Source of the DNA: Streptomyces sp. TSRI0107
Lineage (GTDB): Bacteria; Actinomycetota; Actinomycetes; Streptomycetales; Streptomycetaceae
Length of the DNA stretch: 64,000 bases
Reading direction: 5' to 3'
Assembly: GCF_001905845.1 (NCBI RefSeq)
Contig: NZ_LIVZ01000007.1
Span: forward strand, 1-64,000
The notes beneath the pieces were generated by a model. That model was not told the origin of the DNA, did no database searches, and saw only the letters and a program-made list of their open reading frames with translations. Made by a program: the position numbers and the translations under genes. Below are positions 19,701 to 28,084 of this stretch, piece after piece; the first letter of the stretch is position 1, and each line of letters begins with the position of its first letter.

Positions 19701-20339
19701 GCGGCGCAGCACCGGCGACAGGTAGGCGTCGACGACTGCGGTGTCGCCGCGCGGCACGAGCTTCATCAGCGGGCTGACCTCGCTGGACAGCGAGATCTGC
19801 GGGAAGCCGATGCGGGCGGCGAGGTCGCCGACGGCGCGTTCGTGCGCCGGGTGGAGGTGACTGTGCAGGCAGACCACGGCGACGGCACGGATCCCGTCGT
19901 CGTACGCCTGCCGGAGCGGCCCGGCGAGGGCCTCCAGGTCGGGCGCGCGCAGCACCGTGCCGTCGGCGGCGATGCGCTCGTCGACCTCGACGACCCGCTC
20001 GTGCAGCAGCTCGGGCAGGTCGATGCGGCGGGCGAAGATGTGGGGGCGGTTCTGGTAGGCGATGCGCAGGGCGTCGCGGAAGCCGCGGGTGACGACCAGG
20101 AGGGTGCGTTCGCCCTTGCGCTCCAGCAGGGCGTTGGTGGCGACGGTCGTCCCCATGCGTACGGCGTCGACGGGCTCCTCGGAGCCCGCCAGCAGCTCAC
20201 GTACGCCGGCGACGGCCGCGTCGGACCAGGCCGGGCTGTCCGACAGCAGCTTGTGGGTCAGCAGCCGGCCGTCCGGACGCCGCGCGACGATGTCGGTGAA
20301 GGTGCCGCCCCGGTCCACCCAGAACTGCCAGCCTGTCAC
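16707..20339 (-). CDS. Fused hydantoinase A/B protein, ATP-dependent 5-oxoprolinase type
   Basis: The 1210-residue protein joins a HyuA-like half (about 1-640, with VDRGGTFTDIV near the N-terminus and GFDMGGTSTDVSHF) to a HyuB-like half (about 660-1190). This is the layout of eukaryotic 5-oxoprolinase and of N-methylhydantoinase fusions; such enzymes hydrolyse cyclic amides with ATP. Substrate cannot be decided between 5-oxoproline and a hydantoin. The GTG start has GGTGGAG upstream and lies 24 bp after cvnC. The stop overlaps cvnD by 20 bp. The gene thus sits inside the conservon operon, the most unusual feature of this locus. Confidence 0.9.
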   Translation of the reverse strand: MTGWQFWVDRGGTFTDIVARRPDGRLLTHKLLSDSPAWSDAAVAGVRELLAGSEEPVDAVRMGTTVATNALLERKGERTLLVVTRGFRDALRIAYQNRPHIFARRIDLPELLHERVVEVDERIAADGTVLRAPDLEALAGPLRQAYDDGIRAVAVVCLHSHLHPAHERAVGDLAARIGFPQISLSSEVSPLMKLVPRGDTAVVDAYLSPVLRRYVRQVADELHGVRLMFMQSNGGLTEAGQFRGKDAILSGPAGGIVGMARMSQLAGFDRVIGFDMGGTSTDVSHFAGAYERVFTTRIAGVRLRAPMLDIHTVAAGGGSVLHFDGSRYRVGPDSAGADPGPACYRRGGPLTVTDANVMLGRIQPAYFPRVFGPGGDQPLDAALVRDRFAALTREIHERTGDDRTAEQVAEGYLRIAVANIANAVKRISVQKGHDVTRYAFTTFGGAGGQHACMVADSLGIRTVLVPPMAGVLSALGIGLADTTAMREQSVEAPLEPAAMPGVLKTADDLEAAARAELLAEDIPEDRVEVTRRAQLRYDGTDTALTVRLTDPTGMRQDFEARHRATYSFTLDRPIVVEALSVEATGLTTPPDLSALAPYEGRTATPDTVRLHTRGTWRDVPLHRREALPPGETVTGPAIITEASATTVVDHGWQATATDDGHLVMERTAITESSDIDTKVDPVLLEVFNNLFMSIAEQMGARLESTAQSVNIKERLDFSCALFDPDGNLVANAPHIPVHLGSMGTSVKEVIRRRGSRMRPGDTYAVNDPYHGGTHLPDVTVITPVFDTNRPSDTEGDRILFYVASRGHHAEIGGIAPGSMPADSRTIEEEGVLFDNWLLAENGRFRETETHRLLTEAPHPSRNPRTNLADLRAQIAANQKGVDEVTRMIEDFGLDVVQAYMRHVQDNAEEAVRRVIDALDDGEYAYETDSGAVIRVRVRVDRENRSATVDFTGTSAQLATNFNAPYAVVNAAVLYVFRTLVADDIPLNDGCLRPIRIVVPPGSMLAPEPPAAVVAGNVETSQAITGALYAALGVQAEGSGTMNNVTFGNERHQYYETIASGSGAGDGFPGASVVQTHMTNSRLTDPEVLEWRLPVLLEEFSVRRGSGGAGRWRGGDGAVRRIRFREPMTVTTLSQHRRVPPYGMAGGEPGALGANRVEHADGTVTALAGSDTASVGPDDVLVVETPGGGGYGPPSTHPQRAGEQIDDLRAF

Positions 20340-20363
20340 GTCTCCACCTCGCTTCCGCGCTGC

Positions 20364-20759
20364 TCACAGCGCCCGGAGGCCGTTGATCACGTCGCGCAGA
20401 ATACTCTCGTCCGGCAGCTCGGCAGGGGGTACGGGGCGGGTCACGTGGACCAGTTCCGCGTCCACCAGGTCGCCGATCAGGACCCGTACGACACCGATCG
20501 GAATGTCGAGTTCCGCGGCGAGTTCGGCGACCGACTGCGGAGTGTCACGGCACAGTCCGACGATGTCCACGTGTTCCGGGGACAGCGTCGGGTCCGTGTC
20601 CGGGTCGTCCGCGTGGGGTTCCGTCACGACCACCGCGATCAGATCGAGGCGGTGCTGGGCCGCATGGCTGGTGCGGCCGCGCGTCATGGCGTAGGGACGG
20701 ACGACCGGTCCTGCCTCGTCGTCGAACCAGTGGCTTCTTGCCTGACCGTCTGCGCTCAT
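20364..20759 (-). CDS. cvnC: Conservon protein CvnC (DUF742)
   Basis: DUF742 protein, 131 residues, with the family N-terminal motif VRPYAMTRGRT and a winged-helix-like middle (DTPQSVAELAAELDIPIGVVRVLIGDLV). CvnC is a soluble member of the conservon complex; its biochemical activity is not established. It follows cvnB by 9 bp in the cvnABC order and is followed by the oxoprolinase gene instead of cvnD. Confidence 0.93.
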   Translation of the reverse strand: MSADGQARSHWFDDEAGPVVRPYAMTRGRTSHAAQHRLDLIAVVVTEPHADDPDTDPTLSPEHVDIVGLCRDTPQSVAELAAELDIPIGVVRVLIGDLVDAELVHVTRPVPPAELPDESILRDVINGLRAL

Positions 20760-20768
20760 GTCATCCCA

Positions 20769-21206
20769 CTACCCGCCCGCGGGCAGGTCGGTGCGCGGGG
20801 CGGTGGCGAGATGCGTCCCGACGCGCTTCACCAGGAGCGTCATCTCGTAGGCGACCTGGCCGATGTCCGAGTCGGCGTCGGAGAGGACGGCGAGGCAGCT
20901 GCCGTCGCCGGCGGCCGTGACGAACAGGAAGGCGTCGTCGAGCTCGACCATCGTCTGCCGGACGCTGCCCGCCTCGAAATGGCGGCCGACGCCCTTGGCG
21001 AGGCTGTGGAATCCGGAGGCCACGGCGGCCAGGTGCTCGCTGTCCTCGCGGGTCAGGCTCTTGGACACCCCCGTGGGCAGTCCGTCGCCGGACAGGACGA
21101 CGGCCTTGCGGATGCTTGCCACGCGGTCCACCAGGTCGTCGAGGAGCCAGTTCAGCTCGCCGGACTTGCCGGTCGTGACATGGTCGGTCGCCTTCGGTGC
21201 GGTCAT
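20769..21206 (-). CDS. cvnB: Conservon protein CvnB (Roadblock/LC7)
   Basis: Roadblock/LC7 fold protein of 145 residues, beginning with a helix (LNWLLDDLVDRV) and the core strands AVVLSGDGLPTG and SCLAVLSDADSDIG. In conservons these act with the GTPase CvnD, much as MglB acts on MglA, but that role is by analogy. Its ATG overlaps the cvnA stop (ATGA), showing tight coupling. Confidence 0.94.
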   Translation of the reverse strand: MTAPKATDHVTTGKSGELNWLLDDLVDRVASIRKAVVLSGDGLPTGVSKSLTREDSEHLAAVASGFHSLAKGVGRHFEAGSVRQTMVELDDAFLFVTAAGDGSCLAVLSDADSDIGQVAYEMTLLVKRVGTHLATAPRTDLPAGG

Positions 21207-24200
21207 CGACCGTCCCCCTTAGTCGTTCCCTGTGGTGCTGTGCCGCTGTGGGCGTCGTCGCCCGCGGCGTTCTCCTCGCGGCCGCGCCGCCAGCCGCGCT
21301 GGAGCGAGGCCATACGGCTGCGGACCTCGTCGGCGTCCCGCTCGGCGGGTGCCGCTGCGCCGTCGGTGCCACGGCGTGCCGGGTCGTTTTTGAGCTGCGG
21401 CGCGAGGCTGGCCTGCCGTACGCGTCGGGGCAGCGGGTCGGAGCCGGTACCGGGCTCCTCGGGTGCGGGGCGCCGGCTGGTGCCTGGTGCGTCGGTCCGG
21501 GGGGCGCCGGTGCCAGGGCCTCCGGAGCGGGCGGTGGTGTGGTCGCCAGGGGCTGGGGCCTGCGGGTCGGCGTGGCTGCCCGGGGCCTGCGTTTCGGTGG
21601 GACGGCCCAGGGCTCGCGGTGGCGAGTCGGCGGGGCCGGTCAGGGCCCGGGGCGGGGAAGCGGTGGGGCCACTGAGGGCGCGGCGCGGGGGTGCGGTGTC
21701 GTCGTTCGGCTCGCGGGCCGGGGAGGTGGAGTCCCGGCGGCTCTGCGCGGTGGTGGGATCGGGGCGGTCCCGGGAGTCGGTGCGGCCGTCGAGGGGTCCC
21801 GGCGAGCCAGCGGTGCGGCCGTCGACGGGCCCCGGCGAGCCCGCGGTGCGGCCGAGCGGGGAGCTGCCGCGGCGGCGGGTCGGCAGCGGAGCCAGGTGGT
21901 CCGCTTCCGGTCGGCGCGAGGTCGGGCCGGTCGCGGGCTCGTCGTCCCGTTCCGCTCGGCGCGGCCGCTGCTCGGTGACCGGGCGGCCGTGCGAGCTGAC
22001 CAGCTTGGGTGTGCGTCGGCGGGGCAGCGGGACGGGAGCGTCGAGGCGGTCGTCGTCGTCCCGGCCCTCGGTGGCGGACGTGTCACGGATGCCGGAGGCG
22101 GTGTGGTGACGGTCGCCGGGGCGGCCCGGCGTCTCCTCGTCCATGGGGACGAGGGAGCGGCGCGGGCGGAACAGCCCGCCGCGTTCGCTCTCCTCGCTGT
22201 CGAGCACTCCGGGGAAGTCCTCGATCGTGTCGAGGTCGACGGGCGCCTCCAGTTCGACCGGTCCGTCCAGCAGCGAGGCGGGCAGCCCGGGCAGTTTCAC
22301 CGGTACCTGGGAGAGCGCGGTCCTGCGTCCGCTCTCGGCGTCGGCGTCCTTGGGGGGCCGCGGCCGGTCGAGGCGGAAGCCGACGCCGTTGGTGTCCGGG
22401 ACGTCGTCCGTCAGCAGCGTGTCGGGGATGAAGACGACAGCGGTGGTGCCCCCGTAGGGGGAGGGCTGGAGGGAGACCCGGACGTTCTGCCGCTGGGCGA
22501 GCCGGCTGACCACGAACAGTCCGAGCCGGTCGGTGTCGGACAGTTCGAACTCCGGGGTCTCGGCGAGCCGGAGGTTGGCGTCGAGGAGCGCCTCGGCCGC
22601 CATGCCGAGGCCCCGGTCGTGGATCTCCAGGGTGAAGCCGTTGGCGACCCGTTCCCCCACGACCTGGACGGCGGTGTGCGGAGGAGAGAACACGGTGGCG
22701 TTCTCCAGGAGTTCGGCCACGAGATGGGTGAGGTCCGCGACGGCCGGGCCGGTGACGGCGACGCGCGGCAGCCGGCGGACCTCGATCCGCTCGTAGTCCT
22801 CGACCTCGCCGACGGCGGCGCGCACGATGTCCATGAGCTGGATCGGTTTGCGCCACTGCCGCGACGGGGCCGCGCCGGAGAGGATCACCAGGCCCTCGGC
22901 GTGCCGGCGCATGCGGGTGGTCAGGTGGTCGAGGCGGAACAGGTCGGCCAGTTCCTCGGTGTCCTCGGTCCTGCGCTCCATGGTGTCCAGCAGAGTGAGC
23001 TGCTTGTGCAGGAGGACCTGGCTGCGACGGGCGAGGTTGACGAAAACCTCGGAGACACCGGCGCGCAATTCGGCCTGTTTCACGGCGGCTTCGACGGCGG
23101 CGCGCTGGAGGGTGTTGAGTGCCTGGCCGACCTCGCCGATCTCATTCTTGTCGTACTCCAGCCGCGGGACCTCGGTCTCCACGTCGACTTGCTCGCCCAC
23201 GGAGAGCCGGCGCATCACGCTGGGCAGCCGGACGCCGGACGCCTCATGGGCATCCAGCCGCAGCTGGCGCAGATCGCGGATGAGTCCGCGGCCGATGCGC
23301 ACGGAGACGAAGAGGGAGACGAGCAGTGCGGCCAGGCCGAGGACGCCGGCGACGACGACCTTGACGATGACGCCGGTCGCGATGGGACGGACGCGTTCCT
23401 GGTAGCGGTCGGCCGCCTCGTCGTCGAGTGTGCCGAGTTCTTCGAGCACACTCCCGGCGGCGGTGTCCCAGCTCTGAGCGGTGACGCCGCTGGGCATGCC
23501 GGACCGGATCTTCACCGCGGCCTCTTCGGCGACCCGCAGGGGCGCGGTCTCGGCGTTCTTCCAGAACCGCTCGTACCGGTCCCGGTCCGCGGTCGGCAGC
23601 AGGGACCGGTTGACGTCGTACAACAGGGTGCGCTGGGCGATGAGGTCGGAGATCTGGCGGATCTCGCCGGGGGTGAGCCTGCCGACGACCAGGGCGGAGC
23701 CGAGCAGGGCGTCCTCGCGGGAGAGCAGTTCGCGGGCGCGGGAGAGATTGACGAGGGCGCGGTGCTGGGTGTCCATCTCCACGTTGTCGACGACGTGGAT
23801 GTTGCTCAGCAGGGAGTAGCAGGGGTCGACCAGCCGGTTGTACAGGACGAATGCCTGGGAGCGGTTGACGGTGCCGTCGGCGACGCTGCGCCGCAGGGCC
23901 TCGATACCCTCGAACGCGTCCAGTACGGCGGTCAGCCGCTCGTCGGCGTCACCCAGGGCGTCGCGCACCTCGGAGTCCCGGGCGTTCTCACGGATCTCGG
24001 CGACGGCCTCGTCCGTGGCGGCCTGACTGCGTTTCAGGGCGGCGAGGCCGTTGGAGGCGCGGGGATCGGCGAGGTAGACGAGGGTCTGGCGGCGTTCCTG
24101 CTGGAGGACGCGGACGGTGTCCTCGGTGGGGTACCCGATCTCTTCGACGAGGGACGACACACTGAACAGTCGGCCTGCCTCGCGGCCCGTGAGTACCGTG

Positions 24201-24289
24201 GCGAAGGCCCAGATCGCGGTCAGGGACACCAGCGGCACGAGAAGCAGCGCCACGATCTTCCGGCGGATGGACTTCCCGCGAAAGCGCAT
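21203..24289 (-). CDS. cvnA: Conservon sensor histidine kinase-like protein CvnA
   Basis: Membrane sensor of the conservon, 1028 residues. A short cytoplasmic start is followed by a helix (about 11-33), an extracytoplasmic nitrate/nitrite-sensor-like helical domain (about 40-310), a second membrane helix (VVVAGVLGLAALLVSLFVSV), a HAMP-like segment, and a HATPase domain with N-box AELLENATVFSPP near 525 and DRGLGM near 558. A Pro/Arg/Ser-rich low-complexity tail of about 350 residues follows. The ATG at 24289 is preceded by GGGGGAGG; the frame extends further upstream without a better start. Confidence 0.92.
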   Translation of the reverse strand: MRFRGKSIRRKIVALLLVPLVSLTAIWAFATVLTGREAGRLFSVSSLVEEIGYPTEDTVRVLQQERRQTLVYLADPRASNGLAALKRSQAATDEAVAEIRENARDSEVRDALGDADERLTAVLDAFEGIEALRRSVADGTVNRSQAFVLYNRLVDPCYSLLSNIHVVDNVEMDTQHRALVNLSRARELLSREDALLGSALVVGRLTPGEIRQISDLIAQRTLLYDVNRSLLPTADRDRYERFWKNAETAPLRVAEEAAVKIRSGMPSGVTAQSWDTAAGSVLEELGTLDDEAADRYQERVRPIATGVIVKVVVAGVLGLAALLVSLFVSVRIGRGLIRDLRQLRLDAHEASGVRLPSVMRRLSVGEQVDVETEVPRLEYDKNEIGEVGQALNTLQRAAVEAAVKQAELRAGVSEVFVNLARRSQVLLHKQLTLLDTMERRTEDTEELADLFRLDHLTTRMRRHAEGLVILSGAAPSRQWRKPIQLMDIVRAAVGEVEDYERIEVRRLPRVAVTGPAVADLTHLVAELLENATVFSPPHTAVQVVGERVANGFTLEIHDRGLGMAAEALLDANLRLAETPEFELSDTDRLGLFVVSRLAQRQNVRVSLQPSPYGGTTAVVFIPDTLLTDDVPDTNGVGFRLDRPRPPKDADAESGRRTALSQVPVKLPGLPASLLDGPVELEAPVDLDTIEDFPGVLDSEESERGGLFRPRRSLVPMDEETPGRPGDRHHTASGIRDTSATEGRDDDDRLDAPVPLPRRRTPKLVSSHGRPVTEQRPRRAERDDEPATGPTSRRPEADHLAPLPTRRRGSSPLGRTAGSPGPVDGRTAGSPGPLDGRTDSRDRPDPTTAQSRRDSTSPAREPNDDTAPPRRALSGPTASPPRALTGPADSPPRALGRPTETQAPGSHADPQAPAPGDHTTARSGGPGTGAPRTDAPGTSRRPAPEEPGTGSDPLPRRVRQASLAPQLKNDPARRGTDGAAAPAERDADEVRSRMASLQRGWRRGREENAAGDDAHSGTAPQGTTKGDGR

Positions 24290-24703
24290 GGCCTCCCCCA
24301 GCTCGACCCCCACCGGCAGGGGGCACACCTGTGCGTCAACAAACGGCGCGAGCCTACTACCGACGCACACGTAACTCGAAGGACGATCCGGAAGGCGAAC
24401 TTCCGTACTGGACGCGGAGCAGGGGGAGTTGTCGGGTCATTGCGGGAGATTGCCTCCCCGATTCCGGCACCGGGGGAGCTGCCTGGCGCGATCGTCTGGA
24501 CCGGACGATTGGCCGGAATTTTTCGCCGGTCGGGAATCTTCGGGGAGTGCCGTTCGTCCTTCATGGCAGGGAATGGGGGCGGAATCGGCCACAGGAGCCG
24601 CAACCCGCACCCCGGCGGCGTAAAACAGCGCAAGCCGGGCAGCCACTGGGGAGTCGGGGTCTTCGGACCGGCGAGCGGGCTGCTGGCGGTGGGGAGTGAC
24701 ACG
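24290..24703. other. Intergenic region between cvnA and the next plus-strand gene
   Basis: About 410 non-coding bases with both divergent promoters. For cvnA I see TTCGAG (24380-24375), an 18-bp spacer and TAGGCT (24356-24351) on the minus strand. A CGGAAG-GCGAA-CTTCCG hairpin lies at 24391-24407. The rest is AT-richer than its surroundings (for example GGAATTTTTCGCC) and shows no gene. Confidence 0.5.
24351..24380 (-). promoter_or_regulatory. Candidate cvnA promoter
   Basis: TTCGAG, an 18-bp spacer and TAGGCT on the minus strand, ending about 60 bp before the cvnA ATG. The -35 is weak and the -10 fits the Streptomyces TAGGNT pattern. Confidence 0.4.
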
Positions 24704-24706
24704 GTG

Positions 24707-25300
24707 ATGGGCACGGCGGAGCGACGCGAGGCACCCGCGCGGGGTACGGCGGCGCACGTGACGGTGGAGCGGGGCACCAAGGTTCCGGATCGCGACGTTC
24801 CGGTCGGCACGCGGGCGGATGCGATCGCGGACGAGGGTGCTGTTCGGGCCGTGAGTACGGTGGTCGCCCCCAGGTCGGGGGAGCGCGACGACGTCCAGGA
24901 ACGGTCGCAGTACCGGCCGTTGTGGGTCGAGGAGCCCGCGAAGCGGCGAAGGCTGCCCGACCCGGTGCGTACCGCCGCTGTGCGGGCGGTGCTCATCATC
25001 GCCGTGACGCTGATCCAGGCGATGGTGGCCTTCCTGAGCACCTTGGCCGGATCCTGGCTGGCGTTCCCCATGGTGCTGAGCAGCGTGGCCAGCACGGTGG
25101 TGGCCACCTGGGGAGTGCTCGACGTGTGGGTGACGCGCCAGGTGTGGAGCCAGCGCAACGGCGTGGTGTCCGCACCGAGCAGCACCGCACGGGCGCTGCG
25201 CCGCGAGCGGCGCCGGATGCGCCGGCAGGCCCGGGCCGCCGAGCGGACGCAGGAGCGAATACGCCGGACCGGCGGCGCGGAGCAGCTGTCCCATTCGTGA
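24707..25300 (+). CDS. Hypothetical membrane protein
   Basis: Function not recognised. The 197-residue protein has a charged N-terminal half of about 95 residues, two adjacent membrane helices (AVLIIAVTLIQAMVAFLS and WLAFPMVLSSVASTVVATWG), and a very basic C-terminal tail (RRERRRMRRQAR). The GGGGAG at 24691-24696 could serve either a GTG at 24704 or the ATG at 24707. It is convergent with the ferredoxin reductase remnant, with 26 bp between the stops. Confidence 0.75.
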   Translation: MGTAERREAPARGTAAHVTVERGTKVPDRDVPVGTRADAIADEGAVRAVSTVVAPRSGERDDVQERSQYRPLWVEEPAKRRRLPDPVRTAAVRAVLIIAVTLIQAMVAFLSTLAGSWLAFPMVLSSVASTVVATWGVLDVWVTRQVWSQRNGVVSAPSSTARALRRERRRMRRQARAAERTQERIRRTGGAEQLSHS

Positions 25301-25326
25301 GGGGGTGACCCTTCCTTCCGGGAGGT

Positions 25327-26626
25327 TCAGAGCCCGGAGCGGTCCATCTGCCCCTCTCCACGCGCTACGCGTGAGTTCGCGACGGGCCCGCATGAAGGGG
25401 CGGGGCCGGTCGACGGCGAGGACGGCGGTCGTACGCCCGTGCCGCTCGTAGAGCGCGAGGAAGCCGCGGGTGGCGGGGGCCGGTGTCGGCGCCGGGACCA
25501 CTGTCGGTGCCGGGGCTCGAATCGACGCCGAGGCAAAAGTCGACGTCGAGGCCGGTGTCGACGCCGAGGAAACCGGTGCTCCCGCGCAGGGCCAGGGCAC
25601 CTCCCCCTCGACGACCCGCACCGCATCCCCCTCGCGCCGCCGCCCCGGCGAACTGGATGCGCGCCCCGGATTGATCGGACCAGAAATAGCGCACGGACTG
25701 GATGCTCTTGACGGTGTGCCCGGCGAGGAGGTTGGCCACGGCGACCCGGGGCTGCTCGGTGGCGGAGGTCCAGTGCTCGGTGCGGGTGCCGGCGACGCGG
25801 GCGGCATCGCCGACGGCGACGACCTGAGGCAGGGAGGTGACACAGCCGTCGTCGCACAGGACTCCGTCGTGCAGGGCGAGTGCCGAGCCCGTCGGCCAGG
25901 CGGTGCCGGGGGTGGCGCCGATGCCGACGATCACCGTGCCGGCGGGGAGGGTACGGCCGTCGGTGAGGTCGACGCCGGTCACGGTGACCGTGCCGCGCAG
26001 GCCGGCCACTCCGACACCAGTAGCCAGCTCCACTCCCCCGCGTCGATGCAGTGTGGCGCACACCGCGGCCATCTCGGCGCCGACTTGGGCACGAGCGGCA
26101 GCGGGGCGGCCTCGACGACGGTGACGGAGTGCCCGAGGGCGGCGCACCAGGACGCCGTCTCCGCACCGATGAAACCGGCGCCGATGATGACGACCCGGCG
26201 CGGGTCGGCGGCGAGGTCCTCGCGCAGGGCACGGGCGTCATCGAGGGTGCGCAGGGTGTGGACGCCGGCCGGCCGAACGCCGGGCAAGCGGCGGGCCGAG
26301 GCGCCGGTGGCGATGACGACGCCGTCGCTGGGGACGGTGCGGCCGTCGGCGAGCAGGACGGCGCGGCCCCGGGCGTCGAGGCCGTGGGCGCGGACGCCGA
26401 GCAGCCACTCGGCGGCGAGTTCGGCGCGTTCCTCGTCGTCCGGCAGGGCCAGCCGGGTCTCGTCGGCGCTTCCGGTGAGGAAGTCCTTGGACAGAGGTGG
26501 CCGGTCGTAGGGCGGGTGGGGTTCGGCCCCGATGATCACCAGTCGGCCGTCGAAGCCCTGGGCACGCAGTTGACGGGCCGCGTAGAGGCCGGAGAGGGAG
26601 GCGCCGACGACGGTCAAGGTTTTCAT
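25327..26626 (-). pseudogene. NAD(P)/FAD-dependent ferredoxin reductase, frameshifted
   Basis: FAD-dependent ferredoxin reductase that would pass electrons from NAD(P)H to the adjacent Rieske ferredoxin. The N-terminus is intact (VVGASLSGLYAARQLRAQG FAD motif, then VVIIGAGFIGAETAS NAD motif). At about 26084 one C appears to be missing; homology continues in another frame (QVGAEMAAVCATLHRRGG to QFAGAAARG). At about 25633 an extra G in a five-G run shifts again to GDAVRVVEGEV and RGFLALYERHGRTTAVLAVD. A third shift near 25370 would give a natural stop at 25327; without it the frame runs on antisense to the neighbouring gene. A 70-residue proline/threonine-rich insertion precedes RGFLALYE. Confidence 0.8.
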
Positions 26627-26662
26627 GGGGTGCCGCTCCTCTCAGCTGCGCACCGGGGGCGG

Positions 26663-26821
26663 TCATGCGGCGGTGCCCTCCTCCGCGGCGAGGTGGGTGC
26701 AGGTGCCGTCGATGGCGTAGAGCTCGCCGTCGTCAGTGTGGAACACGGCGACGGGGGGTGTCGTCTCGACGCGGATGGACTCGCCCTCGGGGAGGTCTTC
26801 GAAGCGGCAGACGGGTATCAC
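26663..26821 (-). pseudogene. Rieske-type [2Fe-2S] ferredoxin with internal deletion
   Basis: The GTG at 26821, preceded by AGAGGGGG, opens a 52-residue protein that begins like a bacterial Rieske ferredoxin (VIPVCRFEDLPEGESIRV, then AVFHTDDGELYAIDGTCTH). It then jumps directly to the usual C-terminal tail LAAEEGTAA. The second half of the cluster motif (CPLHxxxFD and following) is absent, so no iron-sulfur centre can form. The full-length family is about 105-110 residues, so roughly 55 codons were lost in frame. The ferredoxin reductase remnant follows 36 bp downstream. Confidence 0.75.
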
Positions 26822-27137
26822 GGGCCCCCTCTCGATCCACGCGGGGTCCGGGACCTCTTGCTCCAGGCAGTCGGGAAGTTCAAGGGGTGACTGACCGTCA
26901 TCGGTCCGGGAGGTCCGGGAGATCCGGCCGGTCGGGTGCCCTGGCCCAGGACCGCCGTTCGGGTGCCCTGTTCGGGACACGGCCCCTTCTGGGATCCGGA
27001 CGCTTCGATAACATGATGTTTCACATGGCGCATGAACGAGCGCTGTGCGCAACAGAAGACGGGCGGGGCGACCATCGCGTCAAGGGTTTCCCGCAGATGC
27101 GGCCCAAACCGGGCCGTCAGGTGGTGAGAGTCGAACT

Positions 27138-27968
27138 ATGGCCCGCACGCAGAAACAGTCCGACCACGGCGACGCGGAAGCCGGGAGCGCGGCGAGGCAG
27201 GGCGGACGGGGTGCCCCCAGCGCCGTGCAGTCGGTGGACCGTGCCGTGAGCGTCCTGGAGATCCTCGCCCGGCACGGCGAGGCGGGGGTCACCGAGATCG
27301 CCGACGAGCTGGAGGTGCACAAGTCCACGGCGTTCCGGCTGCTCGGCGTCCTGGAGAACCGCGGCCTGGTGGCCCAGGCGAAGGACCGCGGCAAGTACTA
27401 CCTGGGGGCCGGCATCCTGCGGCTGGCGGGTGCGGCGGCCGTCCGGCTGGACATCTCGCAGGAGGGCGTCCCGGTGTGCCGGGAACTCGCCGACGAGCTG
27501 GGCGAGACGGTGAACATCGCGGTCCTGGACGACGACGCGGCCGTCAACATCATGCAGGCCCGCGGCACCGCGTCCGTGACCGCGCAGAACTGGCTCGGCC
27601 GGCGCACGCCCCTGCACGCCACCTCCAGCGGCAAGGTGCTGTTCGCGCACATGCCGCCCACCCTGCGCGAGGGTCTGCTGGCGAGGCCGCTGCCCCGCTT
27701 CACGGACCGCACGGTGACCGGCGCCTCCATGCTGCGCGGCGAGTTGGAAGCGGTGGTCGAGCAGGGCTACGGGGTCACCGTCGAGGAGCTGGAGCTTGGG
27801 CTGGCGGCCGTGGCGGCGCCGGTGCGGGCGCACGACGGCAAGGTCATCGCCGCGATCAGCGTCTCGGGTCCGGTGTACCGGCTGAATGCCGACCGGCTGC
27901 CGGAACTGGCCAAGCGCACGGTGGCGGCGGGCGCCGAGCTGTCGCGCCGGATGGGCTACGGCTTCTGA
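27138..27968 (+). CDS. IclR-family transcriptional regulator
   Basis: DNA-binding regulator of 276 residues. After a charged N-terminal segment comes a winged helix-turn-helix (AVSVLEILARHGEAGVTEIA through STAFRLLGVL), then an IclR effector domain (TPLHATSSGKVLFAH, VTVEELELGLAAVAAPV). The reading frame is intact. It is divergent from the ferredoxin remnant and followed by a GMC oxidoreductase remnant, the layout of actinomycete choline/glycine-betaine catabolic loci. A 10-bp motif, TGCGCAACAG, occurs upstream of it (27046-27055) and again before the GMC remnant. Confidence 0.92.
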   Translation: MARTQKQSDHGDAEAGSAARQGGRGAPSAVQSVDRAVSVLEILARHGEAGVTEIADELEVHKSTAFRLLGVLENRGLVAQAKDRGKYYLGAGILRLAGAAAVRLDISQEGVPVCRELADELGETVNIAVLDDDAAVNIMQARGTASVTAQNWLGRRTPLHATSSGKVLFAHMPPTLREGLLARPLPRFTDRTVTGASMLRGELEAVVEQGYGVTVEELELGLAAVAAPVRAHDGKVIAAISVSGPVYRLNADRLPELAKRTVAAGAELSRRMGYGF

Positions 27969-28084
27969 CAGACGCACAAGACGGCGCCGCACAAGACGGC
28001 GTTCTCAGTATGTTCCCCACCACGCAACCCATCGTTTATTGCGCAACAGCAGAAGAGCTTGTCGCGCCACACGAGGTCCGTGCC

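Noticed and set aside
24437..25843. Long minus-strand frame extending the ferredoxin reductase C-terminus
   Set aside because: It runs antisense over the membrane-protein gene and its downstream sequence has no family similarity; a third frameshift with a stop at 25327 is more sensible.
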